Source of the DNA: Monosporascus cannonballus
Lineage: Eukaryota; Ascomycota; Sordariomycetes; Xylariales
DNA length: 64,000 nt
Direction: 5' to 3'
Assembly: GCA_004154925.1 (NCBI GenBank)
Contig: QJNS01000183.1
Coordinates: forward strand, 100,250 to 164,249
Below are positions 11,847-25,599 of this stretch, piece after piece (positions within the stretch are counted from its first letter, which is position 1; the number at the start of each line of letters is the position of its first letter). The notes beneath the pieces were generated by a model. It had not been told where the DNA came from. It saw only the letters and a program-made list of their open reading frames with translations, and made no database searches. Made by a program: the position numbers and the translations under genes.

Positions 11847-12244
11847 TGTGACGGCTAGGCGGTTTAACCAACTATTAAACCTTAAGTCGACGGGTTTATG
11901 TTAGCAGGAATATCGTAAGAATCTAAGCAATGGATATAATAATCGTATTACATCTCTTAATACCGGAAATGCTTTATTACAAACGATTAATATTAATAAA
12001 TGTTGCAAGCTGAAATTCTCTAAATTATGGAATTAATGAACATATATATCCTTCTTCTTTAGCTGGATTATTACCAGTAAATTGGTAATTCGGCTTACTG
12101 GTTTACCACTAATAAATTAATAATCCGGCTTACTGGCTCATTACCAGTAAGTTAGTGATCCATTACGTAACCTAATCTATATGGTTTTCTTGGCCTTTTC
12201 CGTTACGACCGTTCCTGAAGGCCGTAATTTGTCAAATCGTAATA
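11847..12244 (-). repeat. G3 left (3') LTR
   Basis: Begins TGTGACGGCTAGGCGG and ends TCGTAATA. The U3 (about 12060-12160) holds three imperfect ~30-bp repeats built on ACCAGTAAATTGGTAAT. Relative to the right LTR it differs mainly by C-to-T and G-to-A changes. Confidence 0.92.
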
Positions 12245-12318
12245 CGATCTTTTTTTCCCCAAAATCTTGTTTTTAAGATTTCTTTTCTCCTAGTAAGTTT
12301 TTTCTATATACCTTTAAC

Positions 12319-12890
12319 ATGTTTTCCGGTATATCTAAATATCGTTTTCGCAAATCCGAATAACGACTTACCTTAATTAATTTAATTAAATTCGAAAGTT
12401 TTAACGTAATGCTTTATTTCTTTTGTTTTATTTGGCAGTTTAATTACCAAATAATAAATAGGGTTTTTCGTTATAAATAATATGTCCGTCAAAGTCGTTC
12501 GTATAACGGAATAAAAATCCTTATTTCCATAATTAATCGCCATATCGCAAAATCGAAAAAAATTAAAAGAAAAAAAAAAATTAACGGCCGAAAAATTTTT
12601 ATCTAAAGTTTTTATGCGTTTTTTTCGTATACGTCGTTAACGTTAGCATTATTAGTTTTAAGGTACGAAACTTATTAATTATGCCCTTTAATCCTTAAAT
12701 AATTTTAATAACCTTACGCAATTGGAATCGGAATCCGTAATCGAAGTTTAGGCCTTAAAAAAAGTAAACGTTATTAATTGGAATACGGTAAACCAAAGGC
12801 TTCCTTCCGTAAATCTCGTAAATTAGGATACCATTATTTCGGGTGGTTCCACCGTTACTAATAAAAGTTCTTTAATAGGCGTTAGGCGCT
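12319..12890 (+). pseudogene. G3 antisense ORF: Zn2Cys6-like cluster
   Basis: ATG at 12319. The frame carries several TAA stops, but the cluster region (about 12411-12512) keeps the spacing: Y-x2-C-x6-Y-x8-Y-x2-Y-x6-Y. A lysine-rich stretch and an arginine-rich helix-like segment follow. Located between the left LTR and the end of pol, opposite in direction to pol, as in G1, G2 and G4. The end is approximate. Confidence 0.62.
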
Positions 12891-12894
12891 AATA

Positions 12895-15800
12895 AAATTC
12901 TTAACGGATTTGCAGGTATTTTCGGAATTTGGGTATTTTTTCCATTTAATCAAGTATTAAGTAAATCCGTTTTATTTTCGCATGTCAAATATTTTTTCTA
13001 TTTCGTATATTTATTCGTTTTTTATTTTTACGTTATTTTATACCGTATATATTTTAATTATATTTATTGCTAATTCGAATAAGGAAATATAAAAAATTAA
13101 ATAAAGTTTAATTTTTGGTAAAAGGTTTAATTAATAATTAGTTTCTGAGATTTTCTTAGCGATTTTATATGGATTAATATATTTAAAATCGAATTTTTCA
13201 TTAGGTCGTTTTATTTAAATATTTTTTATAACGAAGAAAAATATTTTCCCCTTTTTGAAATTTAATTTTTTTAACTTTTTTTAATTATAATATTTATTTA
13301 TTTGATTTCGTACGAATTCCAGTTTTATATTTATCTTTTATTATAATTATTGTAATTATTTTAATATAAGGATTATTTTAATATTAATTAAACCGTTATT
13401 ACGTATTTTTTTATAAATTTTTGAAATAAAACCAAAATTTACGTTCGTAAATATTATCTTAATGTTTTTATAATAATTAATATTATAAGCTAATTAAGTA
13501 GTTAATAATTTTGTAATCCAGTTATTTTATTCGTAATTAATATAATATCGTAAATAAATTTATAAAGTTTAATTTATTCGTTTTATTTATTTATCCGTTT
13601 AAAGTTTAAATACGTTAAATAATTTATAATTTAGGCCGATTTATGTTATAAGGCCTTATTAAAACTTAATTACAAATATTAGTCCTTTATTTAATACAAT
13701 TTTTATTAATAATTCCTATATATTAAAAATATATTTAAAGAAAATATATGCCAGTTATTCGGCGTTTATATCCTCGTAATATACTAAAAGATAAGAGAAT
13801 TTCATGAATTAATCGACAATTACGAAAATACTATTATAATATATTCCGGTAATTAAATCTTTTAATGTAAAAAACTTAATAATAAAATTAAATATAATTA
13901 AATATTATAGTTATTTTAAGATTAATAATAATTATAATTTTCCGTATGGCTTATATCGTTAAATCTTTATTTTAATGCAAATATTATATTGCCGTATAAT
14001 TTTTTATATTATTAATTTTATTTTAAAAAAGGAATATATGCGTTAAAATTGTTTTAGAGTTTTATAAATTTTTAGATATCCATATAATTAATATTTATAT
14101 ATTTTTCTAGTAAATCCTTTTAATATTTTTCGGGTATTTATATTTTATTTATTGAGTTTTTAGGAGATTATCGTTATATTATTAAATTTTCTAATATATA
14201 TTACTGGGTATTACCCGAATCGTCGTAATCTTTCGTAAACATAAAAATCTTTTATAGTAATATTAAAAATTATATAATTAATTTTAATTAATTTTTTTTA
14301 AGGTTTAATTATTTACTTAAAGTATTTACTTTGTTATTTTTTAAACCTTTTTTATAAATAATAACAAAGTCGAAATTTGCTAATTTTTTCGTATAACGAA
14401 ATTATTATTTTGTAAACTTTTTAGTCATAATAAATCGGGTAAAATTTTAATAATCCGTATAAACCTTAATCTGGTACAAATTTCCCTTTAAAAAATACCT
14501 AAATTTCTAAAATGCTATAATAATATCTATAAATTCCTTATTTAAAATATCATAATTAAGTTTAACTTTTTTTAACTTATATAAAAATAATATAATAAGA
14601 TATAATTTACCTTAATTATTTCGTTATTTAATTATTATATTTAGTATATAATCCGAAATATCGGTTTTTAATTTAACGGAACGATTTACATTATATATAA
14701 TTAATATTAGTTCGTTAATAATTATATTCTTAATATCCTGAAATATTTTTTCCGTATTTGTTATTTATTTAAATTCTTTTTTTTTCGTAAGATTTATTAA
14801 AGGTATAATTATTTTGCTAAAGTTTCGAATAAACTTCTTATAATAATTAGCAAATCCAAAAAATATCTGTACTTTTTTAACCATTATTAGCGTTTACTAT
14901 TTTGTAATTATAACTATTTTTTAAGGTTTATTTTGATATATCCTGAGATAATAATATATTCTAGATATTCCATTTTTATATATAATATTAACTTTTTTTT
15001 GTGTTAATAAATAATTTTATGTCTTATAAAGCTTAAAAAACTTTATGAACGTATTTTGCATATGTTTTTTTTATTTCCGAAAAAATGAAAATATCGTTAA
15101 AATAACAAATAACGAAAATATCGAAATATTTTCGTAATATATAATTTACTATCTGTTAAAAAGTTATTAATACGGTCGTAAATCTTATTAATATAATTAA
15201 ATATTTAAATAATTCGTATTTCGTTTTGAAAATTATTTTCTATTTGTATTTTTTTAAGCCTAATAAAGTTATATTTATCTTTAAAATCAAATATAGTAAA
15301 TTATTTAGTTCCGTAAAATCGGTTTTTTATTTCCGTAATTAAAGGTAATAATATTCGATTTTTAATAATAATATCATTTAATTATCGATAATTAACTATA
15401 AATCGTAATTTCTTATTTTTTCTTAATACGAAAAATATTAGATATCCTATTAATAACTTTAAAAATTATATTTATTTTTTTTGTAACCGATTTTTTAGGT
15501 ATTTTTTAAAAATACGTAACTTATTTTTATTAAAATTATAAATAAGGTAAAACTTTATCGAAAATCATTCCTTAAAAATTATCTTATAATTTTATTCGTT
15601 TTATTTTAATAATTTTATATCAAATTCCTTTTTAAAAAGTTACTTATATCTGTAATATTTTAATAATATATTAATTAGAATTTTTAACTTTTAAAATTAT
15701 TATTTTTATTTTTTTAAATCGTTATTTAGTTATTTTAATTTCGTTTCAATAATAATAATAATACGTTATATTTTTCTTTAATATCTGTATTTATTTTTAT

Positions 15801-18190
15801 ATCTTAGTTTTTTAAGTAATAAAATATTTATCGTATCCTTATGCTTATATTTATCGTTATTATCGATCAAATATTAAAATCGTAATTTTCTTTTTTTTAT
15901 TTATTAATAAAAAGTAAAATAAATTTTATTTAATTTATTCTACCGTTAATCAAAATTTCGTACTGGCGTATTTATAGTAATTTGAAGATTATATCGTAAT
16001 TCCTAAATAAAACGATATCGAAATTAATTATTTAATATTATTTTTTAATAAAAATTTCGAAATGATTAATTTCGCATATAATTTTTTCATTATCGTAAAC
16101 GAATTCCTAATTTTCGGTATTCGTCATTATATAAGGTTCCAACTTATATCTTTATAATAATTTAAACATATTAATTATATCCAGTATAATATAATTTCCG
16201 CCCAAAATTCCGTAATCCATTATTACGATATAATAATATATTCCGATTTATATTTCTAAAGCAATAAAGTTATTAATATTTTTTATCGTTACGTTTAAAA
16301 CTTTTTTCAGAAATTCCTTTCAACTTTTTTAGGTTTTATAATTTTACGGCTTTTTTATAAATAACTTTTTTCTTTTAATTTTTATTCGAATATATTAAGC
16401 TTAACTTATATTTTTTCGTTTAACGTATTAAACTGCTATATTTATCGTTATTATTAACATATTATTCTATCGAGCCGTATTAATTATTCCTAAGTTTTTT
16501 ACAATTTGTTTCTTTATCGAATAAATTATTTTCTTATGTTTATAATTATATCCTTTTATACGTCGTTTTAACTATTATTCCAAAAATGTCCTATATATTA
16601 ATATATCTTTTTTTAATAACTTTTTTTTTCGTAAGGATTTATAATAAATATTAATTAAAAATAAAAGTTCGTAATAATAATATTATTTTACTGTACGCTA
16701 AATTAACTTTTTTTCTATTTAATAATTATATCATCTATAATAACAAAAAAAGTTTTCCTGCAGGTATTATTTTTCTTTAAGCTAACTTTTTACTTTGGTT
16801 AATTACTGGATATTTCTTAGGGCTATAATTTGAAATTGTTAATATTATTACTTATTATTTTTATTATACCCGGTACGGTTTAGAAAATCGAATTCTTTAT
16901 AATATATATAGGTAATTTATACATAAATATATTATTTTTATTTCTTATAATTAGGATATTTTCGTTATTGACAGTATATAACGTATATTTTGCTATATCG
17001 ATTAAATATTTCGGAACAAACCTTTTTTATTTAATTTTGGTATTTACATAGTTATCCTTATAATATTTTTTGCTATATTCGCAATACTTGCTAAACTAGC
17101 TTCTTGGTTTTTCGTATTTTTCGTTAAATTTTGTATCGTAATAATCCCGGTTAAACTTTTTATTATAAGCCTGATACATATTTAGTTTAAATTATGTTAA
17201 TAATTTTGTTATCGTTTCCTTAATTATTCCTGGATTATCCCTTTAATATAGGGGTCCAGTTATCCTATTATGGCTTTTTAAGCTTTTTGTACTTATAGGC
17301 CTTATATCCCATTTTACCATCATTAAAATATTTAATTTAATTCCAATTTTGTTTATGGGTAACGCCGAATTCCATAAATACTAACGCCGTTCCGTAAAAA
17401 ATAAAGAATACGTTTCGTTTTTTCCCCTGGTTAAACTTATTATATCCCGAACGTAAAGCATATTATCCTTTTCTTTTATTATTTTTTAAATTGTTAATTG
17501 TTGATCTTAATTATTTTTACAATATATTAATTTAGGGTAACTAATTATTTAATCCGAATAATTTTATTTTTTATATTATCTTTTAATCCCTTATAAAATA
17601 TATCAATAAAGGTATCGGCTTCGTCGTTTTCCTATCCTGCCTTAACCGCAAGATTTTTGAAAATTACAGCGTATTTGGACGTCAATCCTTTTTATCGGAA
17701 TTATAAAAAATATTAAATTATTAATTATTTTTTATCCGGATTACCGAAATTATCGCATATTTTGTTTTTAAACTAATATAAATTTAAAACCTTTTATTAA
17801 TCAAATCCTCCTTATTTACCTTTTTTGTTTCTAAAAAGTTTCTTATAATAGGTTTAAATTAATTAGCGTAATTTCGTATTAAGTATATTTTTATTACTAA
17901 ATCCATATTTGCTAAATCGTTAAAGTTTAAAAAGCAAAAATAAATTCGTACTTAAATTAAGAAAATCTAAGAGTTATTTTTTTTATCGTAAGGTTCTGGT
18001 TTTTTTAGCTTTATACAGGCGAAAAAGGGTTAGGCAGGTGGCATAACTCTAAATTGTCAAATTTTTTTTCTAGCTCCCGAATTAAAACTTAAAGTTATTA
18101 AATAAGGGTTTTTTAAATATTAGTTAATATCTTAATAATATTAAGTATTATTCAAAGTTTAATGGTATTATTAAATAAAAGCTTATAACG
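12895..18190 (-). pseudogene. G3 gag-pol remnant
   Basis: Minus-strand gag-pol, strongly degraded. Gag zinc-knuckle relic at about 17288-17330, RT active-site box at about 15075-15115 (CYFNDIFIFS), and an RT-connection block near 14900-14960. The integrase region is at about 13300-14300 and the chromodomain relic near 12930-13010. It aligns block by block with G2, which supports the assignments where motifs are eroded. Confidence 0.83.
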
Positions 18191-18587
18191 TATAACGGCT
18201 AAACAGTTTAATTAATTATTAAACCTTAAGTCGACGGGTTTATATTAATAGAAATATCGTAAAAATTTGAATAATAAATATAATTATTATATTATATTTT
18301 TTAATACCGGAAATACCTTATTAATAACGATTAATATTAATAAGTATCGCAAGTTAAAATATTTCAATTATGGAATTAATAAACGTATATATTTTATTTC
18401 TTTAGCTGGATTACTACTAGTAAGTTGGTGATCCGGATTACTGGTTCACCACTAGTAAGTTAGTAATCCGGCTCACTGGCTTACTACCAGTAAATTGGTG
18501 ATCCGTCACGTAACCTGATCCACATGGTTTTCTTGGCCTTCTCCGTTGCGACCGTTCCTGGAGGCCGTGGCTTGTCAGGTCGTAACA
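18191..18587 (-). repeat. G3 right (5') LTR
   Basis: Begins TATAACGGCT (from TGTGACGGCT) and ends CGTAACA. The outer ~120 bp (18460-18587) is almost free of RIP. The U3 repeat (18405-18510) is clearer here: three units ending in GTGATCCG or GTAATCCGG. Confidence 0.92.
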
Positions 18588-18592
18588 ATAAA

Positions 18593-21500
18593 ACGAAACG
18601 AATTTTCGCGAATCCGAATTTAATACTATCGAATCTTATAACAATTTTAAGCTCGTTATAAAAATTAATAGGAAATATTTCTTTAATAATATAAATATAA
18701 TAACGTCGTATTAAATTTTCGATACATAGAAAATAAACGCGTTTTAAAATAAAAAAATAAATCAAAATTTAAAACCGAAAAAAATACGCGAAAATATAAA
18801 ACGTAATGATATTATAATTAATGTAATATTCTTTTAATTTTATTAGATAATAATTTCATAACTTATTTTATAAACGAACAGCACATACGAATAAGCGCCG
18901 TAAATTTTAATACTTCGAGATAATAAACTTAAATAAATTAAATATTACGCAATGAACGAATTTAAATTAATCAGATTTCTTGCAGCTAAATACTTTATGT
19001 TTTTGTTTTTTTGATTAAAACTTTTTACAATAAATATCTGAAATTATTTTTAGTTGCAATTATTTATTATTATTTTCTTGTAATTATAACAGCTTATACG
19101 TATTTTAATTAATATCTTTTCTTTTTGAAACGTATATTTTTAATTTTTCGTAGTTTATTAAAAACTCAATTTATTTTCACAAAGCTAATTATTTTTCTTT
19201 CGAAAAAAAAACAATTACTTATAAAAACATCAAGTTATTCTTCCGTAAAAATATAACTAACTTAATTGGTTTTATAAGGGAATTATCTTTACAATTTTAA
19301 CATCTTTTTATAAATAACATTCTCTTTAAATCGTTATAATAATATTGTTCAAAGCTTTTGTAAAACAATCAATTCACAAATTTAATAAAAATAGAACTAA
19401 AACGGCTCATATAAATATAATTAGAATTTATAATTCGGAAACATTAGTATTAAAAATGTGTAAAATAAATCTCGGTTTAAAAACCCGGATTTAATATTAT
19501 TCATTTTTCTAATAATTTTAAATGCGTTATAGAAATCGGAGAAAAACCTGTTTTAATAAAATAAATAATATAACGTTACTTAAAGTTTTTAATATATAAT
19601 GAATAAATACATTGTAATGCGAATAACAAAATACGTTAAAAAGTTAAAACCGATAAAAATATTTAACAAATAAAATATAAATATTATTAATTTTATAATA
19701 ATTTTCATAACTGTTAAAAATAACGAAACGTTTCTAATTTTTAATTCGTATTTTATTATATTTATAAAAATAGTTAATTTAGTTTAAATGTAACTTAATT
19801 ATCGCGTAATCTATTATAATTATAATAATTTTAATGAAATTAAAGAATTATTAATAAATGCACGACAAAAATATTTTCGGTAAAAATAAAATTCAATATA
19901 AGATTTAATGTTATGTGTTAATAATATATAGTATTATAGATTATTTGAATTTCTTTCCTCAATTTGTTTAATTTTATTTTAATTTTTAATATTAATAATA
20001 ATTTGTTACGAAAACAGCGACTTTTATCTCCAAGACACCTACTTTTAAAGCCTAGCGCGGACCTGTTACGGCTATACCCCGGACAGGGAAGCTTAGCTTT
20101 CGAAATCATCTAGTTGATTTTAGTGATCTAAGTTATTTGAAACCAAATTACATAAATTATCGATCATATAAATCCACCACATACTTATTTTAAGAAGTTA
20201 GAATATATAATAAGTCGATTTCGTATATAACTAGCATTTACTTAGTTTCGCTTCTCAACTATTAATCTAAGCTTACAGCTAAAGGCAGCTGTTTTTTTAC
20301 TATGGGAAAGTACTTAAATTTCTTTTAACGAATCAACTATTAAATCATTTTTCGCTCTATTGTTATCTGCAAATCAAGAACCCATTTCGGATACTGCTTA
20401 TATCTCCAGGTGGATATATAATAGGTTCGTTATATAATTAAATCGATTATTATAAAAAAGATATTACAAATGTTATTTTATAAAAATTACAAATATCTCC
20501 TTTTATTATACTAGGTGTTGTAATTATAACTCGAATAAAATTAAATTATTTACGAAATATTTTTTAAATTTTTATAAATTATTTTTTAATAATTAGTGTT
20601 TTAATTTCAACTTATTTTAAAGTTTTATTAGTGTTAAATAAAATTAGATATCTATTTAGTGTTATTGCGTTTCGTAACGAGCTATCTAAATTATAAATTT
20701 ACTGTATTTCTAATATATTAAAGCAGAATAAAATTGTTTGCGAATTTTAGTTAAAGGCTTATTCGATAATTACTTTTTTTATCTATATTAGTTTTTGCGA
20801 ATTAGTTATAATATTAACTCGAACGTTTTTATTATGATATCGAGTCTAAAAAGTAATATCGATAAAATTATATATAAATTAAACTTTTATAAATAAATTT
20901 AAATTATGCCATAATTTTAAACCGTACGCCATTTTCTTATATACGTAATTTGCTTATGTAATATATTAACTATTAAAAATAAAACGATTTTCAAAACCTT
21001 CTCTATAGCTTCGAATATATTTATTAAAATATTAAATCTATATTAAACTCAATTTATTTATTATCTAACTATTATAATATAATAATGTTTTTTATTTAGC
21101 ATTTGATATTAAATTATCTTAATATTTGAAAATATTTTTTTCTCGTTTTAATTTTAAATACTAATAAAATTTAATCTTAGAAATTAATAACTTACATAAC
21201 TATAATTTCTTTATTTGCTTATTATTCTTGTTTAAGTATTTTAGATTTTTTAATATTACTAATTATTATATTTACTGTTATAAAAGACTTTCTTAGAAAC
21301 TTTATTTTCTTAAAATTATAAATATTCTCTTTAAATTATAGAATTCCGTACTAATAATTCCAGTATACTTATATTATTTATAAAATATCTTTCAATTTCG
21401 TAAAATAAATTTTATTAATTAGTATTTCTATATATATACGTTTAAAAATATTTTAGTATTTAATAAATGTCAATACTTTATTAACCTTAACATATGTCGT

Positions 21501-24300
21501 AATACGTTAAACAAATAATAAATCCGTCATATTTTAAATATATTATATTCTGATAAAAGTCCTTTGCGTCTTTAAATTAAAACATCGATTAATAATTAAT
21601 ATTTTTTCAACCGACATTAATTGTTATAAATTAAAAGCATTACCGGTTTGAGTATATTAATTGTACTACCGAGTTTTTAAACTTATTTCTAGAATATTGT
21701 ATGTAAATTATAACTTTTAAAAGGTAAATTTCGAGTTTTTCATTTTAATTTAAAGAGCTAAATTCACCCGAAACCTTTTTATAAAACGTCTTATATTATT
21801 ATTATTCTAAATTTAAGAATTAAAATTAAAAACTTAAAAATCTTAATTTGTTCGATAACTTAGCTTCCTTTGTGATATTAAACGCAATAGAAATATTGTT
21901 GTATTACCGAGGTTTTATAATTTCTTAATTCAAATTATTTCAAGTTATTTAATAATATATATAAATACATTTCGAAATTGCATCTAGATTTTAAAGCTAT
22001 AATAATAATAACAACTTTTAAAAAGTATTTTTAAAACGTTACTTTAATAATTAGTTTTTTATTATAAGCTCTAATAACTACTTTTTTTTACTTTAAATAA
22101 AATATAATGTTTAAACCATCTTACGCGTAATATTTAAATTGATTATAAAAGTGAATTTTAAAAATATCGTATTTAGTTATAATCATAAATTTAAAAAGTA
22201 TTTAAACAATTACAAATCTTAAGAAAATATTGAATTAAAAGATTTGTTAAAGAAATATAACTATAAATAGTAATATTTAACTTATTATATAAATTCGCAA
22301 ATCTTATAAATTCGCGACTATTTGTAATATATTTTTATTGTTAATCTTAAATTATACATTATTTAAGATTAATAATAAAAACCTTGTATAAATATCAAAA
22401 CTGAATATATCTAATTCAATAAACTAAGAATTGTAATATTTAATTTTAAAGACGTTTAATTTAATATACGATATTACTAATAAGAACTTAACAACATAAT
22501 ATTATAATAAATATACTCGAACTAATATTAACTATAATATATAAAAGCTAACGCTAATTAAAAAAGGTTAATTATCGCATAAATGTTAAACATAAATACG
22601 TACACACTTTTAATAATATTAATACTTTAAAAATTTAAAAAAAAACTTTAATTCTTACGTCACGTATTATCAAATATAATAAAATTAATTAAGTATTTAA
22701 CTCTATTAAATAATAATACAAATTTTAAACATTTCAAAATCAAAAAATACATTATTAATAAATTTAATACGAAAGTTTACAAATATTTTATAAATAATTT
22801 AAGCTCATTAGAAACATACTTATTAAACATAATACCGAAGAAAAAATATTTTTATACAATCGCCGAGGACCTATTTTTGTCTTAATAAAACTTATTATAA
22901 ACGAAAATCATTAAAATATATATAAATTAAATTTAAAATAAATAAAATATTTCGATAAATATAGAAAAATACGTATTTCAAATTCTAAATAGTTTTTTAT
23001 TTTCGACGGTTGCACAAAATATAGTAAAATTAATAATAATATTATATTTTATTTATTTATCTATTTTTTATCTAGGTTAACTTTTCAGCGCATTTTATTT
23101 TTTCGTATTATGATCTATTTATTAGTTATATATTACAAATTCTATATAATATTACATTGTTTATACGATTAAAATAATTGTGAGATAACGCAGCCCCCTA
23201 GAACTAGTCAAAAGGGATAGAACAAGACCCCATATATTCTGATAAGACGTCTCTAAATATTAAGAAAAGTAACTAGTTGCTGATATAGCCCAGAAGGGTT
23301 TGGAATTGCTGACCTTTTGGTATTGTAGCTAGCGTCGCACCTTCGTTATCTCACAATAATATTATCTCTAAATTTTATAACATGTTTAAAATTATTTTAT
23401 ATTCACTAATAATATTAAATTAAGGTATCTAAAAGCCAAATATATTTTATTGAATTTTTATCCACGTTTTTTCGCATTAAAGCAATTAAAATATATTTAT
23501 ATCGACCGTTTTCTTTTTACTTTTATTAATTTTGTTATATTTTTACTTGTAAAAACATTTTAAAATATTATTAAAATAATCTAACGCTAATCTATTTATA
23601 AAAAATAATTAAAATAACTTATCGACAAAAATAATTAAATTGATTAATTTTTTGAATAAAAAACCACTTGAAACCTTTTTACAAAACCGCTTATTTTCTA
23701 AATAAAAACGATTATTTTCGCAAAACGGATTACATGTTTAAAAAATGTCGAAGTTTTAAATAAAATAAACGGCTTTAAGAATACTTAATATAAAAACCGG
23801 ATAAATCTTAATAATTATAACAAAAGGTTGTAATAAATAATAGTAATTAATAATAACGGAAAATAATCGTTGTAAAAGAATTTAAGCAAAAAAAATATAT
23901 AACATTTATAGCAAACCCGAACTTGATATTTATATTTATAAAAAAACTTAAAAACTTTAACGATAAAAAATAATATAAATTTAAAATCATTTAATATATC
24001 GTAATTACTTATTCGAATTTGTTTTTATAAAGCCTTTAAAAATCCATTACGAATTTATATATTACGTTAAAAATAACCATTTTAAATAAGGAAAAAGAAA
24101 TTTTAAAATAATAAAAATATAAAAAAAGAAAAATTAAATATAGACAATAGATAAAAGGTTCTTTATATAACAAAATTACTTATTTAACGCGTCGTAAACA
24201 GTTTGATATTAATAAAATAATTAATTATTTATTAAGAAAATAGATAATTATATAATTTCAGAATACCTTCGAAATTGGATAATTTCCCTAGTCAATATGG
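18593..24300. other. RIP-degraded AT-rich tract, no gene recognised
   Basis: About 5.7 kb, extremely AT-rich, with stops in all frames. TpA is very common while CpG survives, as expected when CpA is the RIP target. I find no reverse transcriptase, zinc-knuckle or transposase motif. A small GC-richer pocket lies at about 20005-20110, and the inverted-repeat element at 23177-23357 is undamaged. The tract was probably repetitive DNA once, but I cannot say of what kind. Confidence 0.6.
23177..23357. mobile_element. MITE-like 181-bp element with 14-bp terminal inverted repeats
   Basis: ATTGTGAGATAACG (23177-23190) is repeated exactly in inverse at 23344-23357. The inside has normal base composition and no RIP signature, while sequence on both sides is mutated. 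AATA occurs on both sides (23173-23176, 23358-23361) and could be a target duplication, but in AT-rich DNA this is weak. If the repeat is GTGAGATAACG (11 bp), the flanks AATAATT and AATAATA agree at 6 of 7 positions. No coding capacity; superfamily not assignable. Confidence 0.7.
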
Positions 24301-25195
24301 GTATGGTAATGTCGTTTAGTGGAATGTGTATAAGGAGATCCCTGTTAAGTTAATTAGGGCGAAATAAAGTTATCCGAGGTTCTATTTTGTTTTACTAAAA
24401 TGGGCTTTGGACGGTTGGGGTAGAAGTTGTTGAATTTTGGACCATGGCCTCTGTCCAGAGTTCTGTACTAACAAACGAACAGGTATTGAACTATATAACC
24501 CGCATCCTCCAGCCCTTTCACTGCATACCCATGCCATGCCATGCAGGCGGAAATGTCGTAATAGCCGTCCAAACCAACTGCCCAGGCTGCGCCACATTCG
24601 GTCCTATCAGGCTGGAAATCAATGCAAGAAATACACACAATGGATGGCAGAATACGCCTAATGGCGAAGTTCCCGGGCTTCGCATACGGACCCTGCATAT
24701 CTGACCGACATGACTCCTATGGTTTGGATCGGGTGCCTGGGCCGAGAAAAGTCGATTGCCCGGCCGGAAAACGATATTGCTACGTTTCGGCGTAGGCGTG
24801 TAAAGGTTAAAATCAGTTTTTTCTTCGATAACCTTGTATAATTGTCACAGTTAGGCTGATCGCGAGAAAAGGTTTCATAGAGTGTGGGAAGTGATAATTG
24901 TCTGACTAGAATTGAGCTCCAAGGAGCGGCAGCTAGGAAGCTCTCTATATACTGTGGGAGCGCCGGAATAAGGTTCTTCCTGGTGCTGTGGAGCTTGATG
25001 ACTAACACAGATACCTCTATTCCACGACAATAATACATACGGTTTATTGCTAAATTTGGAACCTTCTCTGCCTAAAGTAAAGTGTTATATAGCGAATCAA
25101 GGGACCCTCTTTTTTTATATTTTATCATGGTGGAACCATAAACTTTCCCCCCGCGTTACCATCATGATTTTGAGGCTCTGTCTTAGTGGTATATC
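24301..25195. other. Host-like DNA upstream of the LysM gene
   Basis: Base composition is near normal, unlike the flanking AT blocks. Short overlapping open frames exist on both strands at 24382-25038 (60-126 codons), none with a domain I recognise. This is probably the promoter and 5' part of the broken LysM gene, or an unrelated decayed gene. Confidence 0.45.
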
Positions 25196-25599
25196 ATGGA
25201 CGTCTGGGTCGATAGGTTTTATCGTTTTCTTTCGACACCCGCGCATCTTCAGTCCTGCACAGTTTTGGCATCGGCAAAGCTGGCTGTTCGACGTTTGCTT
25301 CTTCTGGCTGCTGCCAGGAACTTGGGCTTTGTTCTCGCGGAGCCATCTGTGATGAAAATCAGGGATGCCGTGCCCCGTTACCCTTTTTACCCGAATACGA
25401 TGCCGTACTGTTCCTGGTGGTGGGACAATAATAGCTCCATATTTTGTAAGGAGATGCCAGATGCCTGGAGTTTTACCTAGGATGATTTTGTGCGATGGGT
25501 AAGTTACGTAACCTTGCTGACGTTGGCCCTATGCAACAAATTGCATAATATCTTTAACCCGATTCTTAAAACCCGTTTCTAGCTGCTGGCTGTAGCGCC
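25196..25599 (+). pseudogene. LysM-domain protein, 5' portion (split by hAT)
   Basis: The frame beginning at 25196 runs to a TAG at 25478-25480. Its end carries the Cys/Trp-rich signature seen in fungal multi-LysM secreted proteins (PYCSWWWDNNSS, then CKEMPDAW), and DDFVRW follows directly after the stop. TAG for CAG is a RIP-type change. A possible intron donor GTAAGT follows DDFVRW (about 25499). The frame meets the hAT at 25600. The rest of this domain may resume at 34115 (CSAYKTSMSFC in one frame). LysM proteins bind chitin oligomers; many secreted fungal ones act at the fungal wall or in host interaction. No signal peptide is certain. The upstream limit is unknown. Confidence 0.7.

Larger units (their letters stand above)
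11847..18587 (-). mobile_element. G3: Ty3/gypsy chromodomain retrotransposon, TSD ATAAA
   Basis: A full-length 6,741-bp element. Perfect 5-bp duplications ATAAA lie at 11842-11846 and 18588-18592. LTRs are 398 bp (11847-12244) and 397 bp (18191-18587). Gag-pol is on the minus strand with an antisense ORF near the left (3') LTR. The interior is parallel to G2 but clearly more heavily mutated. Confidence 0.94.

Noticed and set aside
24382..25038. Several 70-126-codon frames upstream of the LysM gene
   Set aside because: They overlap on both strands, have no recognisable domain, and could not be joined convincingly to the LysM frame.
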